Origin: an uncultured Bacteroidota bacterium | GTDB lineage: Bacteria; Bacteroidota; Bacteroidia; B-17B0; Aurantibacillaceae | Length of the DNA: 64,000 nucleotides | Assembly (NCBI GenBank): GCA_937868545.1 | Contig: CALMMX010000079.1 | Location: 1 to 64,000, forward strand | Reading direction: 5' to 3' | Shown: positions 16,695 to 26,107 of the stretch, piece after piece | How the letters are laid out: each line of letters begins with the position of its first letter | Position numbering within the stretch: position 1 is the first letter of the stretch | Made by a program: the position numbers and the translations under genes | The notes under the pieces: generated by a model | Told to the model about the DNA's origin: nothing | Databases searched by the model: none | The model's input: only the letters and a program-made list of their open reading frames with translations

Positions 16695-17984
16695 CTATCC
16701 ATTCATTAAAGATTCTATTTCATCAGCCTCTAATGGAATGTTTTTCATTAAATCATCATTACCATTTTCGGTAATTACAATATTATTTTCTAAACGAATA
16801 CCTAATCCTTCTTCCGGAATATAAATTCCAGGTTCTACAGTAAACGCATTACCAACTTGCATTGGTTCATAAAACAAACCAACATCATGCACATCTAAGC
16901 CAATGAAATGAGAAGTGCCATGCATAAAATATTTTTTATAGGCTGGCCAATTTGGATTCTGATTTTTTACATCATCTGTTTTAATTAATCCAAGTTGCAA
17001 TAATTCCTCAGTCATTAATTCTCCTACAGCAAGATTATATTTTTCAAACGTATTTCCTGCTTTAAGCATTGCTGTTGCAGATTTCATAACTCTTAATACG
17101 GCATTATATACTTCTTTCTGACGTTTAGTGTATTTTCCATTAACTGGCAAACAACGTGTTAAATCACTAGCATAATTTGCATATTCGGCAGCAACATCTA
17201 ATAAAATAACATCACCATCTTTACATACTTTATTATTTTCTACATAATGCAAAACGCAAGCATTAGCGCCACTAGCTATAATTGGGCCGTAAGCAAAACC
17301 TCTACTTCTGTTTCTAACAAATTCATGAATTAATTCCGCTTCAATTTCGTACTCTGTAACACCAGTTTTTATGAAGTTTAACAAACGTCTAACACCTTTT
17401 TCTGTAATGTCACATGCTTGTTGCATAAGTTCAATTTCAATTGGATGCTTAACAGAACGTATCTTATGCATTATTGGGCCTGAACGTTGAATTGTATGTA
17501 ATGGCAACTGCTGTTTAATTTTATTATTAAATCGCATTTCGGCTGTTTCCATATCAATGTATCTGCGAGTATGCTCATTACTATTTAAATAAATGTTTTC
17601 TGCTTGAAAAGCCAAAGATTTAAACACTTTATCAAATTCTGAAATCCAATATACATGTTCTATTCCACTAACTTGGGTTGCTTGATCTTTTGTAAGTTTA
17701 GCACCTTCCCAAATTGCAATTAATTCGCTAGTTTCTTTTAAAAACAATACTTCTTTATGTTTTCCATCTTTTACATCCGGAAAAATTAATAAAATCGAAT
17801 CTTCTTGGTCTATACCTGATAGGTAAAACAAATCGCTGTTTTGAACAAATCCAAATGAACCATCTGCATTAGTGGGTAACATATCATTACTAACAAATAA
17901 AGCCATCGAATTTGGTTTTAAGTGTTTCACGAATTTTTTTCTATTATCGATGAATAAGCTATTTTTTATGGCAGAATATTTCAT
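16695..17984 (-). CDS. pepP: Xaa-Pro aminopeptidase (aminopeptidase P)
   Basis: This M24-family metallopeptidase removes N-terminal residues before proline. The 429-residue protein has the AMP N-terminal domain (about 1-135) and the pita-bread catalytic domain (about 175-425). Metal ligands are visible in ILLDVAAEYANYASDLTR (two aspartates), MHGTSHFIGLDVHD (His), FTVEPGIYIPEEG (Glu) and IRLENNIVIT (Glu). No signal peptide, so cytoplasmic. It stands alone between convergent and divergent neighbours. Confidence 0.93.
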   Translation of the reverse strand: MKYSAIKNSLFIDNRKKFVKHLKPNSMALFVSNDMLPTNADGSFGFVQNSDLFYLSGIDQEDSILLIFPDVKDGKHKEVLFLKETSELIAIWEGAKLTKDQATQVSGIEHVYWISEFDKVFKSLAFQAENIYLNSNEHTRRYIDMETAEMRFNNKIKQQLPLHTIQRSGPIMHKIRSVKHPIEIELMQQACDITEKGVRRLLNFIKTGVTEYEIEAELIHEFVRNRSRGFAYGPIIASGANACVLHYVENNKVCKDGDVILLDVAAEYANYASDLTRCLPVNGKYTKRQKEVYNAVLRVMKSATAMLKAGNTFEKYNLAVGELMTEELLQLGLIKTDDVKNQNPNWPAYKKYFMHGTSHFIGLDVHDVGLFYEPMQVGNAFTVEPGIYIPEEGLGIRLENNIVITENGNDDLMKNIPLEADEIESLMNG

Positions 17985-18035
17985 TTCTTCGTTTAAAGTA
18001 TTAAGTTTGTTTTTACTAAATTAAAAAATATTTTA

Positions 18036-18440
18036 ATGGTAAACTATACAATTATAAAAAAAGCATCAACCTCAGCTGTTGATATCTTAATGTGTAGTGA
18101 TGGCATTATTAGAGTAATGTTCAAAAAAAATACTGAGGTAACACCAACTGTATTTAAGGAAATGTTTGAAAAATTTAATGAATTGATAGAAGGAAAAAAA
18201 TATCCATTTATTTATTATGTAGAAGATAGTTCAGTTGATTTTACAGCTGAAAGTAGAGAATATTCAAAACAAAATGAACTCTCATTCCCAAAAATATGCA
18301 ATGCCTTTGTAGTAAAATCTATTGCACATAAGTTAATTGCAAATTTTTATATTAAGTTCAATAAACCAACTTTTCCATCAAAACTTTTTACTGATTTTAG
18401 AGAAGCTGAACGCTGGTGTAAGGAGCAAGCAAAAATTTAA
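18036..18440 (+). CDS. Small STAS/SpoIIAA-like protein of unknown function
   Basis: A 134-residue soluble protein without recognised catalytic residues. The alternating pattern (GIIRVMFKKNTEVTP, KYPFIYYVEDSSVDFT, helices with REYSKQNE and NAFVVKSIAHKLIANFYIKFN, then FTDFREAERWCKEQ) resembles SpoIIAA/STAS-like domains seen in Bacteroidota, in which the last helix follows a short strand. That assignment rests on pattern only. Its last bases overlap the stop of the convergent nuclease-family gene by 4 bases. Confidence 0.6.
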   Translation: MVNYTIIKKASTSAVDILMCSDGIIRVMFKKNTEVTPTVFKEMFEKFNELIEGKKYPFIYYVEDSSVDFTAESREYSKQNELSFPKICNAFVVKSIAHKLIANFYIKFNKPTFPSKLFTDFREAERWCKEQAKI

Positions 18441-19456
18441 TCTAAGGTTATGTAAATTGATAAATGGTCGCTATAACCATTGTAATACTTATTTTCTGCA
18501 CCATAAGTTCTATTAGGTTTTTCTTCTCCAGTCTTCTTATTTTTAAACAACACAAAGTCCTTTCTTAAAATAAAAGCATTTTTAGGATTGAATTTATATC
18601 CTTTCTTAGCAGTAATAAATCCTTGAGAAACAATAATTTGATCTAAACATCTCCAAATATTATTAAAATAGTGTGTTCCTTGTTTGTTTTTGTCTAAAGT
18701 ATAATAGGCGTTATACAAATCAGTTTTAGCTTTAGGTTTATCACTTGCTTTTAATGTGTTTAATATGCTATTATTATCTGGATGATCGTTAAAATCTCCC
18801 ATTACAATAACTTTAGCTTTACTGTCTTTTTTTTGTAATTCGGTAATTTTATTTTTTAAAACTTGTGCGGCATATAAGCGTTTAGGTTCCGATTCTAATT
18901 CGCCATCTCTTCTGCTAGGCCAGTGATTTACAAATACATAAATTACATCGCCATTAGTTGCTTTTAAAGTAACAAATAAAATGTTACGAGTTTTGTAATC
19001 TCCCAACTTAGAATTTGTAACATTTAATTCTTCTGATTTTACTAAAGTAAAAATTGCTTGGTCATAAATTAAGCCAACATCTATACTTCTATCATCCATG
19101 CCTGTGGTGCAAAGCACGCCATATTTACCGTTTTTAAACTGAGTTTTAGACACTAAATCTTCTAACACTTCTTTGTTCTCTATTTCAACTAAACCAGCAA
19201 TTGCTGGCAAGCCAGAACCTGCAACGGAAGAATCTAAAACTTGAGCAACCTTTTCCATTTTGTTTTTGTATCGAGTTTCATCCCATTTCATAGGTGCATT
19301 GGGCAAAAACTCATTATCATCTTTTTCTGGATCATCTTTAGTATCAAAAAAGTTCTCGCAATTATAAAATGCTACAGTAATGGAATTTTTATCTTGAGAA
19401 AAAACTGTTGTTGAACAGAAAAAAACTAAACCTACAGACAATATTGATTTTAACAT
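18437..19456 (-). CDS. Secreted endonuclease/exonuclease/phosphatase family protein
   Basis: The 339-residue protein begins with a signal peptide (about 1-20, ending in VFSQ) and then follows the DNase I-like fold: VAFYNCENFFD at the N-terminal metal-site strand, a LVEIENKEVLEDL glutamate, the catalytic VMGDFNDHPDN, and the final YSDHLSIYI histidine. Exported members of this family act as nucleases or phosphodiesterases; substrate unknown. A TATATTTG element ends 4 bases before the start codon, so the mRNA may be leaderless. The 3' end overlaps the convergent gene. Confidence 0.87.
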   Translation of the reverse strand: MLKSILSVGLVFFCSTTVFSQDKNSITVAFYNCENFFDTKDDPEKDDNEFLPNAPMKWDETRYKNKMEKVAQVLDSSVAGSGLPAIAGLVEIENKEVLEDLVSKTQFKNGKYGVLCTTGMDDRSIDVGLIYDQAIFTLVKSEELNVTNSKLGDYKTRNILFVTLKATNGDVIYVFVNHWPSRRDGELESEPKRLYAAQVLKNKITELQKKDSKAKVIVMGDFNDHPDNNSILNTLKASDKPKAKTDLYNAYYTLDKNKQGTHYFNNIWRCLDQIIVSQGFITAKKGYKFNPKNAFILRKDFVLFKNKKTGEEKPNRTYGAENKYYNGYSDHLSIYITLD

Positions 19457-19460
19457 GAAA

Positions 19461-19468
19461 CAAATATA
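19461..19468 (-). promoter_or_regulatory. -7 element directly before the secreted nuclease-family gene
   Basis: TATATTTG on the minus strand is an exact -7 match with only 4 bases between it and the start codon at 19456. If used, transcription would begin at or next to the A of ATG. Confidence 0.45.
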
Positions 19469-19530
19469 AATAAAAAACGCTTTTAGGGATTAATTAATCA
19501 TTAACTTAGCATATCAATTAAGTTAAATAA

Positions 19531-20007
19531 ATGAAAAAAATTATTACTAAAAAAAATATACTTATTGGATTTATTGCACTATTTATACTAATTCAATTTT
19601 TTAGAATAGACAAATCAACCTTGCCCGTAAACCCAAAAACCGATTTTATTTCAACATTACAATGTAGCGATGATGTATCAGGAGTATTAAAAAAAGCCTG
19701 TTATGATTGCCACTCAAACCAAGCTCAATATCCTTGGTACACCAATATTGCTCCTGTTTCATGGTGGATAAAACACCACATAAATGAAGGCAGTGATCAT
19801 CTTAACTTTTCTATTTGGGAGACCTATACCCCAAAACGCAAAGATCATAAATTAGAAGAGTGTATTGAAATGATTGAGGAAGGCGAAATGCCAATGAAAT
19901 CATACACTTGGATGCATAAAGAAGCTAAACTTACTTTAGATGAAAAACAACTTTTAATTAATTGGTTTAAAGCAGAAAAACTCAAACTTAATTACATAAA
20001 AGAATAA
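19531..20007 (+). CDS. Haem-binding domain protein, membrane-anchored
   Basis: The 158-residue protein has an N-terminal membrane anchor or signal (about 8-25) and the domain known in Bacteroidota as haem-binding (cytochrome-like). The haem attachment motif is CYDCH (Cys57, Cys60, His61), followed by the typical QAQYPWYTNIAPVSWWIKHH and ending with GEMPMKSY and LIDW-like LLINWF. It would face the periplasm and may take part in electron transfer or redox sensing. The YiiX-like gene follows after 8 bases. Confidence 0.87.
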   Translation: MKKIITKKNILIGFIALFILIQFFRIDKSTLPVNPKTDFISTLQCSDDVSGVLKKACYDCHSNQAQYPWYTNIAPVSWWIKHHINEGSDHLNFSIWETYTPKRKDHKLEECIEMIEEGEMPMKSYTWMHKEAKLTLDEKQLLINWFKAEKLKLNYIKE

Positions 20008-20015
20008 ATTACAGT

Positions 20016-20606
20016 ATGGCAAAAGAACTTACCGTTAAGGAACTTAAGCAAATAAATACTATTAATTATAACACTATACGAAGTGAATTAAAAACAGGTG
20101 ATGTTGTTTTTTGCAGTGGTAATTATTTGTTTTCAAAAATAATTCAAAAATTTACTAAAAGCACTTGGAGCCATGTTGGCATCATATACAGAGATGAACA
20201 ACTTGATAGAATTTTAATCTTAGAAAGTGAAAAATTAATTGGAGTTAGGTTTGCTCCATTAAGCAAATACATAAAAGATTATCACGGAAAAAACAAACCT
20301 TACAAAGGGCAAATTGCCATTGCTCGATTAAACACTGTATTAGACCAAGAACTACTAAAAAAAGGTATTAGGTTTGGTATGGATGAATTAACAAAGCCTT
20401 ACGATAATTATGAAATTATACGAATTGCTTTAAGAATATTATTTAATAAAGGGAAACGTGAAAAAGATAGAAAATATATTTGTTCTGAATTAGTATACGA
20501 ATGCTACAAAAAAGCTGGCTTAGAGTTTCAATACCATAATACTTTAATAAGCCCAGATGATATTTGGAAGGACAATAACTTAGAATTTAAATTTAGAGTA
20601 TTATAA
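20016..20606 (+). CDS. YiiX/YebB-like cysteine hydrolase (NlpC/P60 superfamily)
   Basis: The 196-residue protein matches YiiX-like members of the permuted NlpC/P60 superfamily: KTGDVVFCSGNYLFSKIIQKF near residues 28-48, the conserved WSHVGIIY (about 53-60) with the likely catalytic His, and the YICSELVYECYKKAG cysteine block (about 150-164). Enzymes of this type cleave peptides or amide-linked lipids, but the substrate is unknown. No signal peptide is clear. It follows the haem-binding gene by 8 bases. Confidence 0.82.
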   Translation: MAKELTVKELKQINTINYNTIRSELKTGDVVFCSGNYLFSKIIQKFTKSTWSHVGIIYRDEQLDRILILESEKLIGVRFAPLSKYIKDYHGKNKPYKGQIAIARLNTVLDQELLKKGIRFGMDELTKPYDNYEIIRIALRILFNKGKREKDRKYICSELVYECYKKAGLEFQYHNTLISPDDIWKDNNLEFKFRVL

Positions 20607-20679
20607 ATTGAAAATATAATAACGTTACACTTTTCGGGTTTAACCTATATTAGTTATATTTACTCCTTAATTTTATACA

Positions 20680-22035
20680 ATGGAACTTACTCATTTAACA
20701 GCCATATCACCTATAGATGGTAGATACAGAAAAGCTACTCAAGATTTAGCACCTTACTTTTCGGAGTATGGATTAATAAAATACAGAGTTAAAGTTGAAA
20801 TTGACTATTTTATTTTTTTATCACAACAAGGTTTACCTCAACTTCCAACGCTTACTGCTAGCCAAATAGAACAATTAAAAGATGTGTACAAAAACTTTTC
20901 TTTTAAAGATGCTGAAATAATTAAGGAAACTGAAAAAACAACCAATCATGATGTGAAGGCTGTTGAATATTTTATTAAAGACAAATTAACTCTATTAGGC
21001 TTAGAAAATTATTTAGAGTTTGTTCATTTTGGATTAACTTCTCAAGATATCAATAACACCTCTATTCCACTATCTTTAAAAGATGCAACAGAGGAAGTTT
21101 TATTACCAACATTAAGTACTGTTCATTCTAAATTAATTGCATTTTCTAAAGAATGGGCTGATGTTTCATTATTAGCAAGAACTCACGGACAACCCGCTTC
21201 GCCTACACGTTTAGGAAAAGAAATTTATGTGTTTGCAGAAAGATTGCAAAAACAAATTGATCAATTACTTGCCATTCCATTTTCAGCTAAGTTTGGTGGT
21301 GCAACAGGTAATTTTAATGCGCATTATGTTGCTTACCCAAATACAAATTGGATTTTATTTGGAAACAATTTTGTAAATAATGTTTTAGGATTAAGTAGAA
21401 GTCAGTTTACTACGCAAATAGAACACTACGATAATATTGCAGCATACTGTGATGCAATGAAACGTATAAATACTATTTTATTGGATTTATGTAGAGATAT
21501 TTGGACATACGTTAGTATGGATTATTTTAAACAAAAATTAAAAGCTGGAGAAATTGGATCATCAGCAATGCCACACAAAGTTAACCCAATTGATTTTGAA
21601 AATGCAGAAGGTAACTTGGGGATTGCAAATGCTTTACTAGAGCATTTATCTGCAAAGCTTCCAATTAGTAGATTACAAAGAGATTTAACAGACAGTACTG
21701 TTCTTAGAAATATAGGCGTTCCTTTATCGCATATACTTATTTCATATAAAAGTATTTTAAAAGGCTTAGACAAATTAATTTTAAATGAAGATTCTTTAAC
21801 AAAAGATTTAGAAAATAACTGGGCCGTTGTTGCAGAAGCTGTACAAACTATTTTAAGAAGAGAAGGATATCCTAAACCTTATGAAGCGTTAAAAGATTTA
21901 ACGCGCACTAATACACACATTACTAAAGATTCTATGCACACATTTATTAATGGATTAACTATTTCGGAAAGTGTGAAAAAAGAATTACTACAAATTACTC
22001 CTCAAAATTATGTAGGTAGAAATCCTGAGTTTTAA
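20680..22035 (+). CDS. purB: Adenylosuccinate lyase
   Basis: PurB catalyses two fumarate-releasing steps of purine synthesis. The 451-residue protein shows the family signature GSSAMPHKVNPIDFENAEGN in the fumarase superfamily flexible loop, the early SPIDGRYR motif, the TTNHDVKAVEYF block and the ARTHGQPASPTRLGKE block, all characteristic of the PurB type found in gamma-proteobacteria and many Bacteroidota. A single gene; a perfect hairpin follows at 22081-22105. Confidence 0.96.
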   Translation: MELTHLTAISPIDGRYRKATQDLAPYFSEYGLIKYRVKVEIDYFIFLSQQGLPQLPTLTASQIEQLKDVYKNFSFKDAEIIKETEKTTNHDVKAVEYFIKDKLTLLGLENYLEFVHFGLTSQDINNTSIPLSLKDATEEVLLPTLSTVHSKLIAFSKEWADVSLLARTHGQPASPTRLGKEIYVFAERLQKQIDQLLAIPFSAKFGGATGNFNAHYVAYPNTNWILFGNNFVNNVLGLSRSQFTTQIEHYDNIAAYCDAMKRINTILLDLCRDIWTYVSMDYFKQKLKAGEIGSSAMPHKVNPIDFENAEGNLGIANALLEHLSAKLPISRLQRDLTDSTVLRNIGVPLSHILISYKSILKGLDKLILNEDSLTKDLENNWAVVAEAVQTILRREGYPKPYEALKDLTRTNTHITKDSMHTFINGLTISESVKKELLQITPQNYVGRNPEF

Positions 22036-22397
22036 TGAATAACTAGTCGTCCCTCAAAAAGTCGTATTATATTTTATTATCATACTTTTGATAGTCAAAA
22101 GTATGCAAAACCATTTTATTTTTCGTTAGGATATTTTTGTTTTCTACGCTTATGCCTTCGCAAAACAAAACCACTGCTGAAAAAACCCCACAAAGCGCTC
22201 ATGCCATCCCTTCGGTTTTTTCACAGCTATATCTGCGAAAAACAAAAACCCCACGCGCCTGTGTATGATAAAATGTAAAAAAACAACTATATTTTTTACA
22301 AATAAACAATTCTTCGATAGTTTTTTTTCACTTCAATTCTCATTAAATCCTTTTAAAATCAATACTCAGAAATTATTTTAGAAGCAACTAACTATTA
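22036..22397. other. 362-base non-coding island with G+C-rich core and hairpins
   Basis: No credible gene was found. The core 22141-22260 has 55 G or C in 120 bases (counted), well above the flanks. It contains imperfect direct repeats (TTCGCAAAACAAAACC and TGCGAAAAACAAAAACC; AAAAACCCCAC twice), an inverted repeat GAAAAAACC/GGTTTTTTC (22179-22187 with 22214-22222), and possible ends in inverted orientation (TATCATAC at 22078-22085, GTATGATA at 22263-22270). It may be a dispersed repeat, MITE-like remnant or structured RNA. Confidence 0.5.
22081..22105 (+). terminator. Perfect 11-bp hairpin after purB
   Basis: CATACTTTTGA (22081-22091), loop TAG, TCAAAAGTATG (22095-22105): an exact stem 46 bases after the purB stop. 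The following sequence is T-rich but interrupted, so it is a plausible rather than classical terminator, and it also marks the edge of the G+C-rich island. Confidence 0.5.
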
Positions 22398-23498
22398 TTA
22401 TTGTTCAATAACAGCTAGTTTAGGCAATTTTAGTTTATCGGTTTTTTTAAGTCCTTCTAAAACCTCAATGTTTATTCCATCAGATAACCCTGTTTTAATA
22501 AAACGTTTCTCAAATTTTTGAGGACTTGTTTCAACTTCAACAAACGATTTTTCTTTTTCGAATTGCAACACGCTTTCAGGAATAGCTAAAACATTTTCTT
22601 TTTTAGATAAAATAATATCTGCATTAGCACTATAACCAGCTCTTAAGAAAGAACTATTATCTTTATTAATAGTAGCTTTTATTTGAAATTGAATTGCTCC
22701 ATTTTCTACTACACCTTTAGGTGCAATGTATTCTAATTTTGCCTGAAATTTTTCTTCATCAATGGCGCCAATAGTAAGCACTATGTCCATTCCTGTTTGC
22801 ACTTTCCCTACTTCACTTTCATCTAACTTTCCATCAAAAATCATTTCGCCCATATTAGCAACACTGCAAATGGTTGTGCCTTCATTAAATGTATTACTTT
22901 CAATTACTTGCCCTCCTTCTTTTACAGGTACGTCTAAAATCATTCCTGTAATAGTTGATTTTACAAGTGTATTAGAGGCAGTACCAGAAGATTTTGAAAC
23001 TCCTTCTTGTATAATTTGCAATTGATTTTTTGCAGCACTTAATTCTTCTTGTGTTGTTTTAAATTTTAATTCGTATGCCTGAAATTCTGATTTAGAAATA
23101 ATACTTTGATCAAACAATTGCTTATTTCTATCATACTCTAATTTAGTATTATCAACATTAATTTGAGCAGCGTTTACTCGGTTTTCGGCACTTGCCAAAT
23201 TGAGCATGTTTGGTATAATTTTAATCTTCGCAATTACATCTCCTTGTTTTACTTGTTGACCAGCAACTATATAAAGTTTTTCAATAATGCCGCTCACTTG
23301 CGATTTCATATTTACTTCTTTACGTGGACTAACAGAGCCAGTAGCAACCGTCTTTTTTACAATTGTGGTATCAAAGGGCTGAGTAGTTTCAAACGTTTCT
23401 GGCGGTTTTTGAGATTTATTATACAAAAAGTAAAAGGTCCAAAATACTAGTCCTACAAAGGCTACAAGCAATGTGATTTTTATTATTTTTTTTATCAT
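22398..23498 (-). CDS. MacA/HlyD-type periplasmic adaptor of an ABC exporter
   Basis: The 366-residue membrane fusion protein links an inner membrane ABC exporter to an outer membrane channel. Visible: a single N-terminal membrane segment (about 7-26), a biotinyl-lipoyl half motif (VSGIIEKLYIVAGQQVKQGDVIAKI, split in my reading at about 67-92), a coiled-coil hairpin rich in Gln, Lys and Asn (about 100-170), then a second lipoyl half and beta-barrel with GMDIVLTIGAI and the late LAIPESVLQFEKEKSFVEV. It is the last gene of a leftward set with two MacB-like permeases and the ATPase. No outer membrane TolC gene is adjacent. Confidence 0.9.
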   Translation of the reverse strand: MIKKIIKITLLVAFVGLVFWTFYFLYNKSQKPPETFETTQPFDTTIVKKTVATGSVSPRKEVNMKSQVSGIIEKLYIVAGQQVKQGDVIAKIKIIPNMLNLASAENRVNAAQINVDNTKLEYDRNKQLFDQSIISKSEFQAYELKFKTTQEELSAAKNQLQIIQEGVSKSSGTASNTLVKSTITGMILDVPVKEGGQVIESNTFNEGTTICSVANMGEMIFDGKLDESEVGKVQTGMDIVLTIGAIDEEKFQAKLEYIAPKGVVENGAIQFQIKATINKDNSSFLRAGYSANADIILSKKENVLAIPESVLQFEKEKSFVEVETSPQKFEKRFIKTGLSDGINIEVLEGLKKTDKLKLPKLAVIEQ

Positions 23499-23543
23499 AG
23501 TTTTATTTTTTCAATTATTTTATTTATCTCTTTTATATATATT

Positions 23544-24797
23544 TTACTCCGTTCTTAAAGCTTCAACAGGTTTTATGGCAATAGCCTTACTTGCAGGAAT
23601 TAAACCTGCTAAAGCACCACTCACAATTAAAACTGTTAATGCAACAAGAGCTACATTTAAATCAACCGTTGGATTTGTAAACATTTCGCCCGAATTACCA
23701 ATTGCAGCATCTAATGCTTCTAATATAAATACTCCACACACTAAACCAAAATAACCAGCAATTGAAGTTAAGAAAACTGATTCAATTACAATTTGTCCAA
23801 TAATTTGTGAAGGCACAGCTCCTAGTGCTCTTTTTACACCAATTTCTTTTGTACGCTCTTTAACAACAATTAGCATGATATTACTTATACCAATAACTCC
23901 AGCTAGAAGTGTACCAATACCAACGATCCAAATTAAAAAACTAATACCAATAAATAAACCTTGTAATTTATTGTATTCAGCTTCTAAGTTAAAATGGCCT
24001 ATTGCTTTTAAATCATCAGGGGCAATTTTATGACGTTCTTTTAAAATAGCCATTACTTTTTTTTCTGAAACCTCCGCCGAAACATTATCTTTAGATTTAA
24101 TAGCAAACCAACCTACCACATCTCCAAAATTAAATGCTTTTTGAAATGAGCTAAATGGAACACTAATTCGTTGAGCTTGCTGTCTACCTTCATCACCAGC
24201 AGCACCAATAGCTGTAAGACCTACAACTTTAAAATAAACACCATTTATTCTTATGTAAGACCCAATAACTTTTTCGTCTTTTTTGTATAAGGTTTCTGCT
24301 ATACGCGGACCAATAACACAAATTTTACGACTTTCTTTAATATCATTGTCATTTAAAAATCTTCCTTCAGAAATTTTTACTTGTGCAATTTGAGTTGTGT
24401 TTGGATAATTTGCTTGTATTTGTGCAGCAACAGATTTTAAACCATGAACCACATTACTTTCTCCTTCGTAACCACCGCTTTGGTTCATTGGAGAAACAAC
24501 GTCCAACTCGGGGATTTGTAATAATGCCTTATAATCATCCAAATTGTAATTAAAATTTCTGCCTGGCTTCATGCCTTTATAAGATTTTGTGGTAGTTTGC
24601 GTCCAGATATAAAAACTGTTTGTAGCAGTTCCTCCAAAATCTTTCATGATGCCATTACGCAAGCCATTCCCAGCCCCAAGCATAATTACCAACATAAAAA
24701 TACCCCAAAACACACCTAGCATAGTTAGGAATGTTCGTAATTTATTTTTACGAATGGTTGCAAAAATTTCCTGCCAATTATCTCGTTCAAATATCAT
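23544..24797 (-). CDS. MacB-like ABC permease, second copy
   Basis: The 417-residue protein has one N-terminal membrane segment (about 20-42), a large periplasmic MacB_PCD domain (about 45-285) and three C-terminal membrane segments (about 290-410) with the FtsX-type motif NIMLIVVKERTKEIGVKRALGA. There is no ATPase domain, so it works with the separate ATPase at 26105. It is directly followed upstream by its paralogue: the start at 24797 abuts the stop of the gene at 24798. The two probably form a heterodimer. Export of a peptide, lipoprotein or drug is possible; the substrate is unknown. Confidence 0.9.
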   Translation of the reverse strand: MIFERDNWQEIFATIRKNKLRTFLTMLGVFWGIFMLVIMLGAGNGLRNGIMKDFGGTATNSFYIWTQTTTKSYKGMKPGRNFNYNLDDYKALLQIPELDVVSPMNQSGGYEGESNVVHGLKSVAAQIQANYPNTTQIAQVKISEGRFLNDNDIKESRKICVIGPRIAETLYKKDEKVIGSYIRINGVYFKVVGLTAIGAAGDEGRQQAQRISVPFSSFQKAFNFGDVVGWFAIKSKDNVSAEVSEKKVMAILKERHKIAPDDLKAIGHFNLEAEYNKLQGLFIGISFLIWIVGIGTLLAGVIGISNIMLIVVKERTKEIGVKRALGAVPSQIIGQIVIESVFLTSIAGYFGLVCGVFILEALDAAIGNSGEMFTNPTVDLNVALVALTVLIVSGALAGLIPASKAIAIKPVEALRTE

Positions 24798-26027
24798 TTA
24801 ATTTTCTCTTAAAGCAGTAATTGGTTCAACTTTAGCGGCTTTTATTGCTGGAATAAATCCTGCTAAAGCACCAGCAATAATAATAGCCACAACCGACCAA
24901 ATAGCAATACTCAAATCCACTTCTGGTCTTTTAAAAAAATCGCCTTCAATGCCTGCCCATTTTATTAATTCAATTACTCCAATGCCAAGCATTAATCCTA
25001 CATAACCCGCAATTGCAGTAATAAAAATAGATTCTTGAATTATTAAAGATACAATAGACCAAGGCGAAGCTCCCAATGCCTTACGGACACCAATTTCCTT
25101 TGTACGTTCTTTTACTACAATGAGCATAATGTTACTTATACCAACTACACCAGCTATTAAGGTGAGAATTCCGATAACATATATAAACCATTTTATACCA
25201 TCTAACATTCCCATTATACGCTTATATTCTACATTGTAATTTTGTATGCCTATTGCATTTTTATCATCTTTATTTACATGGTATTTTTTTGCTAAAGATG
25301 TTCTAATACGCTCTGCAATTTCTTCGCTTTGCTCAGGGCTTGCATTCCCTGTTGATACCCATAATCCATTGACTTTATTTTTTGCATTATACACTCTTTG
25401 CGCTGTTAATAAAGGAATATAAATCCTTTCTCTATCAAACTTACCAGGGTCGGTAAATACACCTACCACCATATACTTAGTTCCAGATATATCTATAAAT
25501 TTTCCAATAGGATCTTCTTCTTTAAATAACATGTCTTTTACAGGCACGCCTATCACTGCTACTTTTCTAAATTCATTAAAATCAATTTCATTTATAAAAC
25601 GACCCGACATCATTTGAGCTTGCTCTAAATAAGAATGATCGGGAGCACACGCTCTTACAAAAAAACCTGCATGTTCATTTCCATAAGTAATTATTCTACT
25701 ATCCCAATTGGCAAAATGTGCTGTAGCTTTTTCAACACCTTGCGTATTATTTTTTAACTCATAATAATCGTCATTATTAAATTGAATCACTCGTCCTGTT
25801 TTGTAGCCCTCATAGGGCATGGTAGTTAAACCGCCCCACACTTCAATACTATTTACGGCATCTCTGGCAAATTGATCTTGAGCACCATTACGCAAACCTT
25901 GCCCTGCTCCTAATAAAATAATTAAAATAAAAATACCCCATGCCACGCTAAAAGCAGTAAGAATAGTACGAAGCTTATTCTTTTTAATTGTACCAAATAT
26001 TTCTTGCCATTTATCTATGTCAAACAT
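24798..26027 (-). CDS. MacB-like ABC permease, first copy
   Basis: The 409-residue paralogue of the next gene has the same plan: N-terminal membrane segment (about 20-42), MacB_PCD periplasmic domain (about 45-275) and three C-terminal segments with NIMLIVVKERTKEIGVRKALGA. The shared motif is nearly identical between the two copies while the periplasmic domains differ, which points to an old duplication and a heterodimeric exporter. It is preceded by the ATPase gene across a spacer containing a long imperfect hairpin (26053-26107). Confidence 0.9.
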   Translation of the reverse strand: MFDIDKWQEIFGTIKKNKLRTILTAFSVAWGIFILIILLGAGQGLRNGAQDQFARDAVNSIEVWGGLTTMPYEGYKTGRVIQFNNDDYYELKNNTQGVEKATAHFANWDSRIITYGNEHAGFFVRACAPDHSYLEQAQMMSGRFINEIDFNEFRKVAVIGVPVKDMLFKEEDPIGKFIDISGTKYMVVGVFTDPGKFDRERIYIPLLTAQRVYNAKNKVNGLWVSTGNASPEQSEEIAERIRTSLAKKYHVNKDDKNAIGIQNYNVEYKRIMGMLDGIKWFIYVIGILTLIAGVVGISNIMLIVVKERTKEIGVRKALGASPWSIVSLIIQESIFITAIAGYVGLMLGIGVIELIKWAGIEGDFFKRPEVDLSIAIWSVVAIIIAGALAGFIPAIKAAKVEPITALREN

Positions 26028-26031
26028 TTAT

Positions 26032-26107
26032 CAGTTTTTAGTTGCTAGTTCTTAGTTTTTAGCTGTTTGTTTTAATTTAAAAACCAAACACTAATTACTA
26101 AAAACTA
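26032..26107. repeat. Intercistronic imperfect hairpin and AGTTTTTAG repeats
   Basis: TAGTTTTTAG (26053-26062) pairs with CTAAAAACTA (26098-26107); inside, TGTTTG (26064-26069) pairs with CAAACA (26085-26090). A further copy of AGTTTTTAG precedes it at 26033-26041. The structure lies between the exporter ATPase and its first permease and overlaps the ATPase stop codon. Confidence 0.5.

Noticed and set aside
22036-22397. A decayed gene in the purB/MacA spacer
   Set aside because: Reading the six frames shows no stretch with recognisable protein motifs; the composition and repeats fit a non-coding element better.
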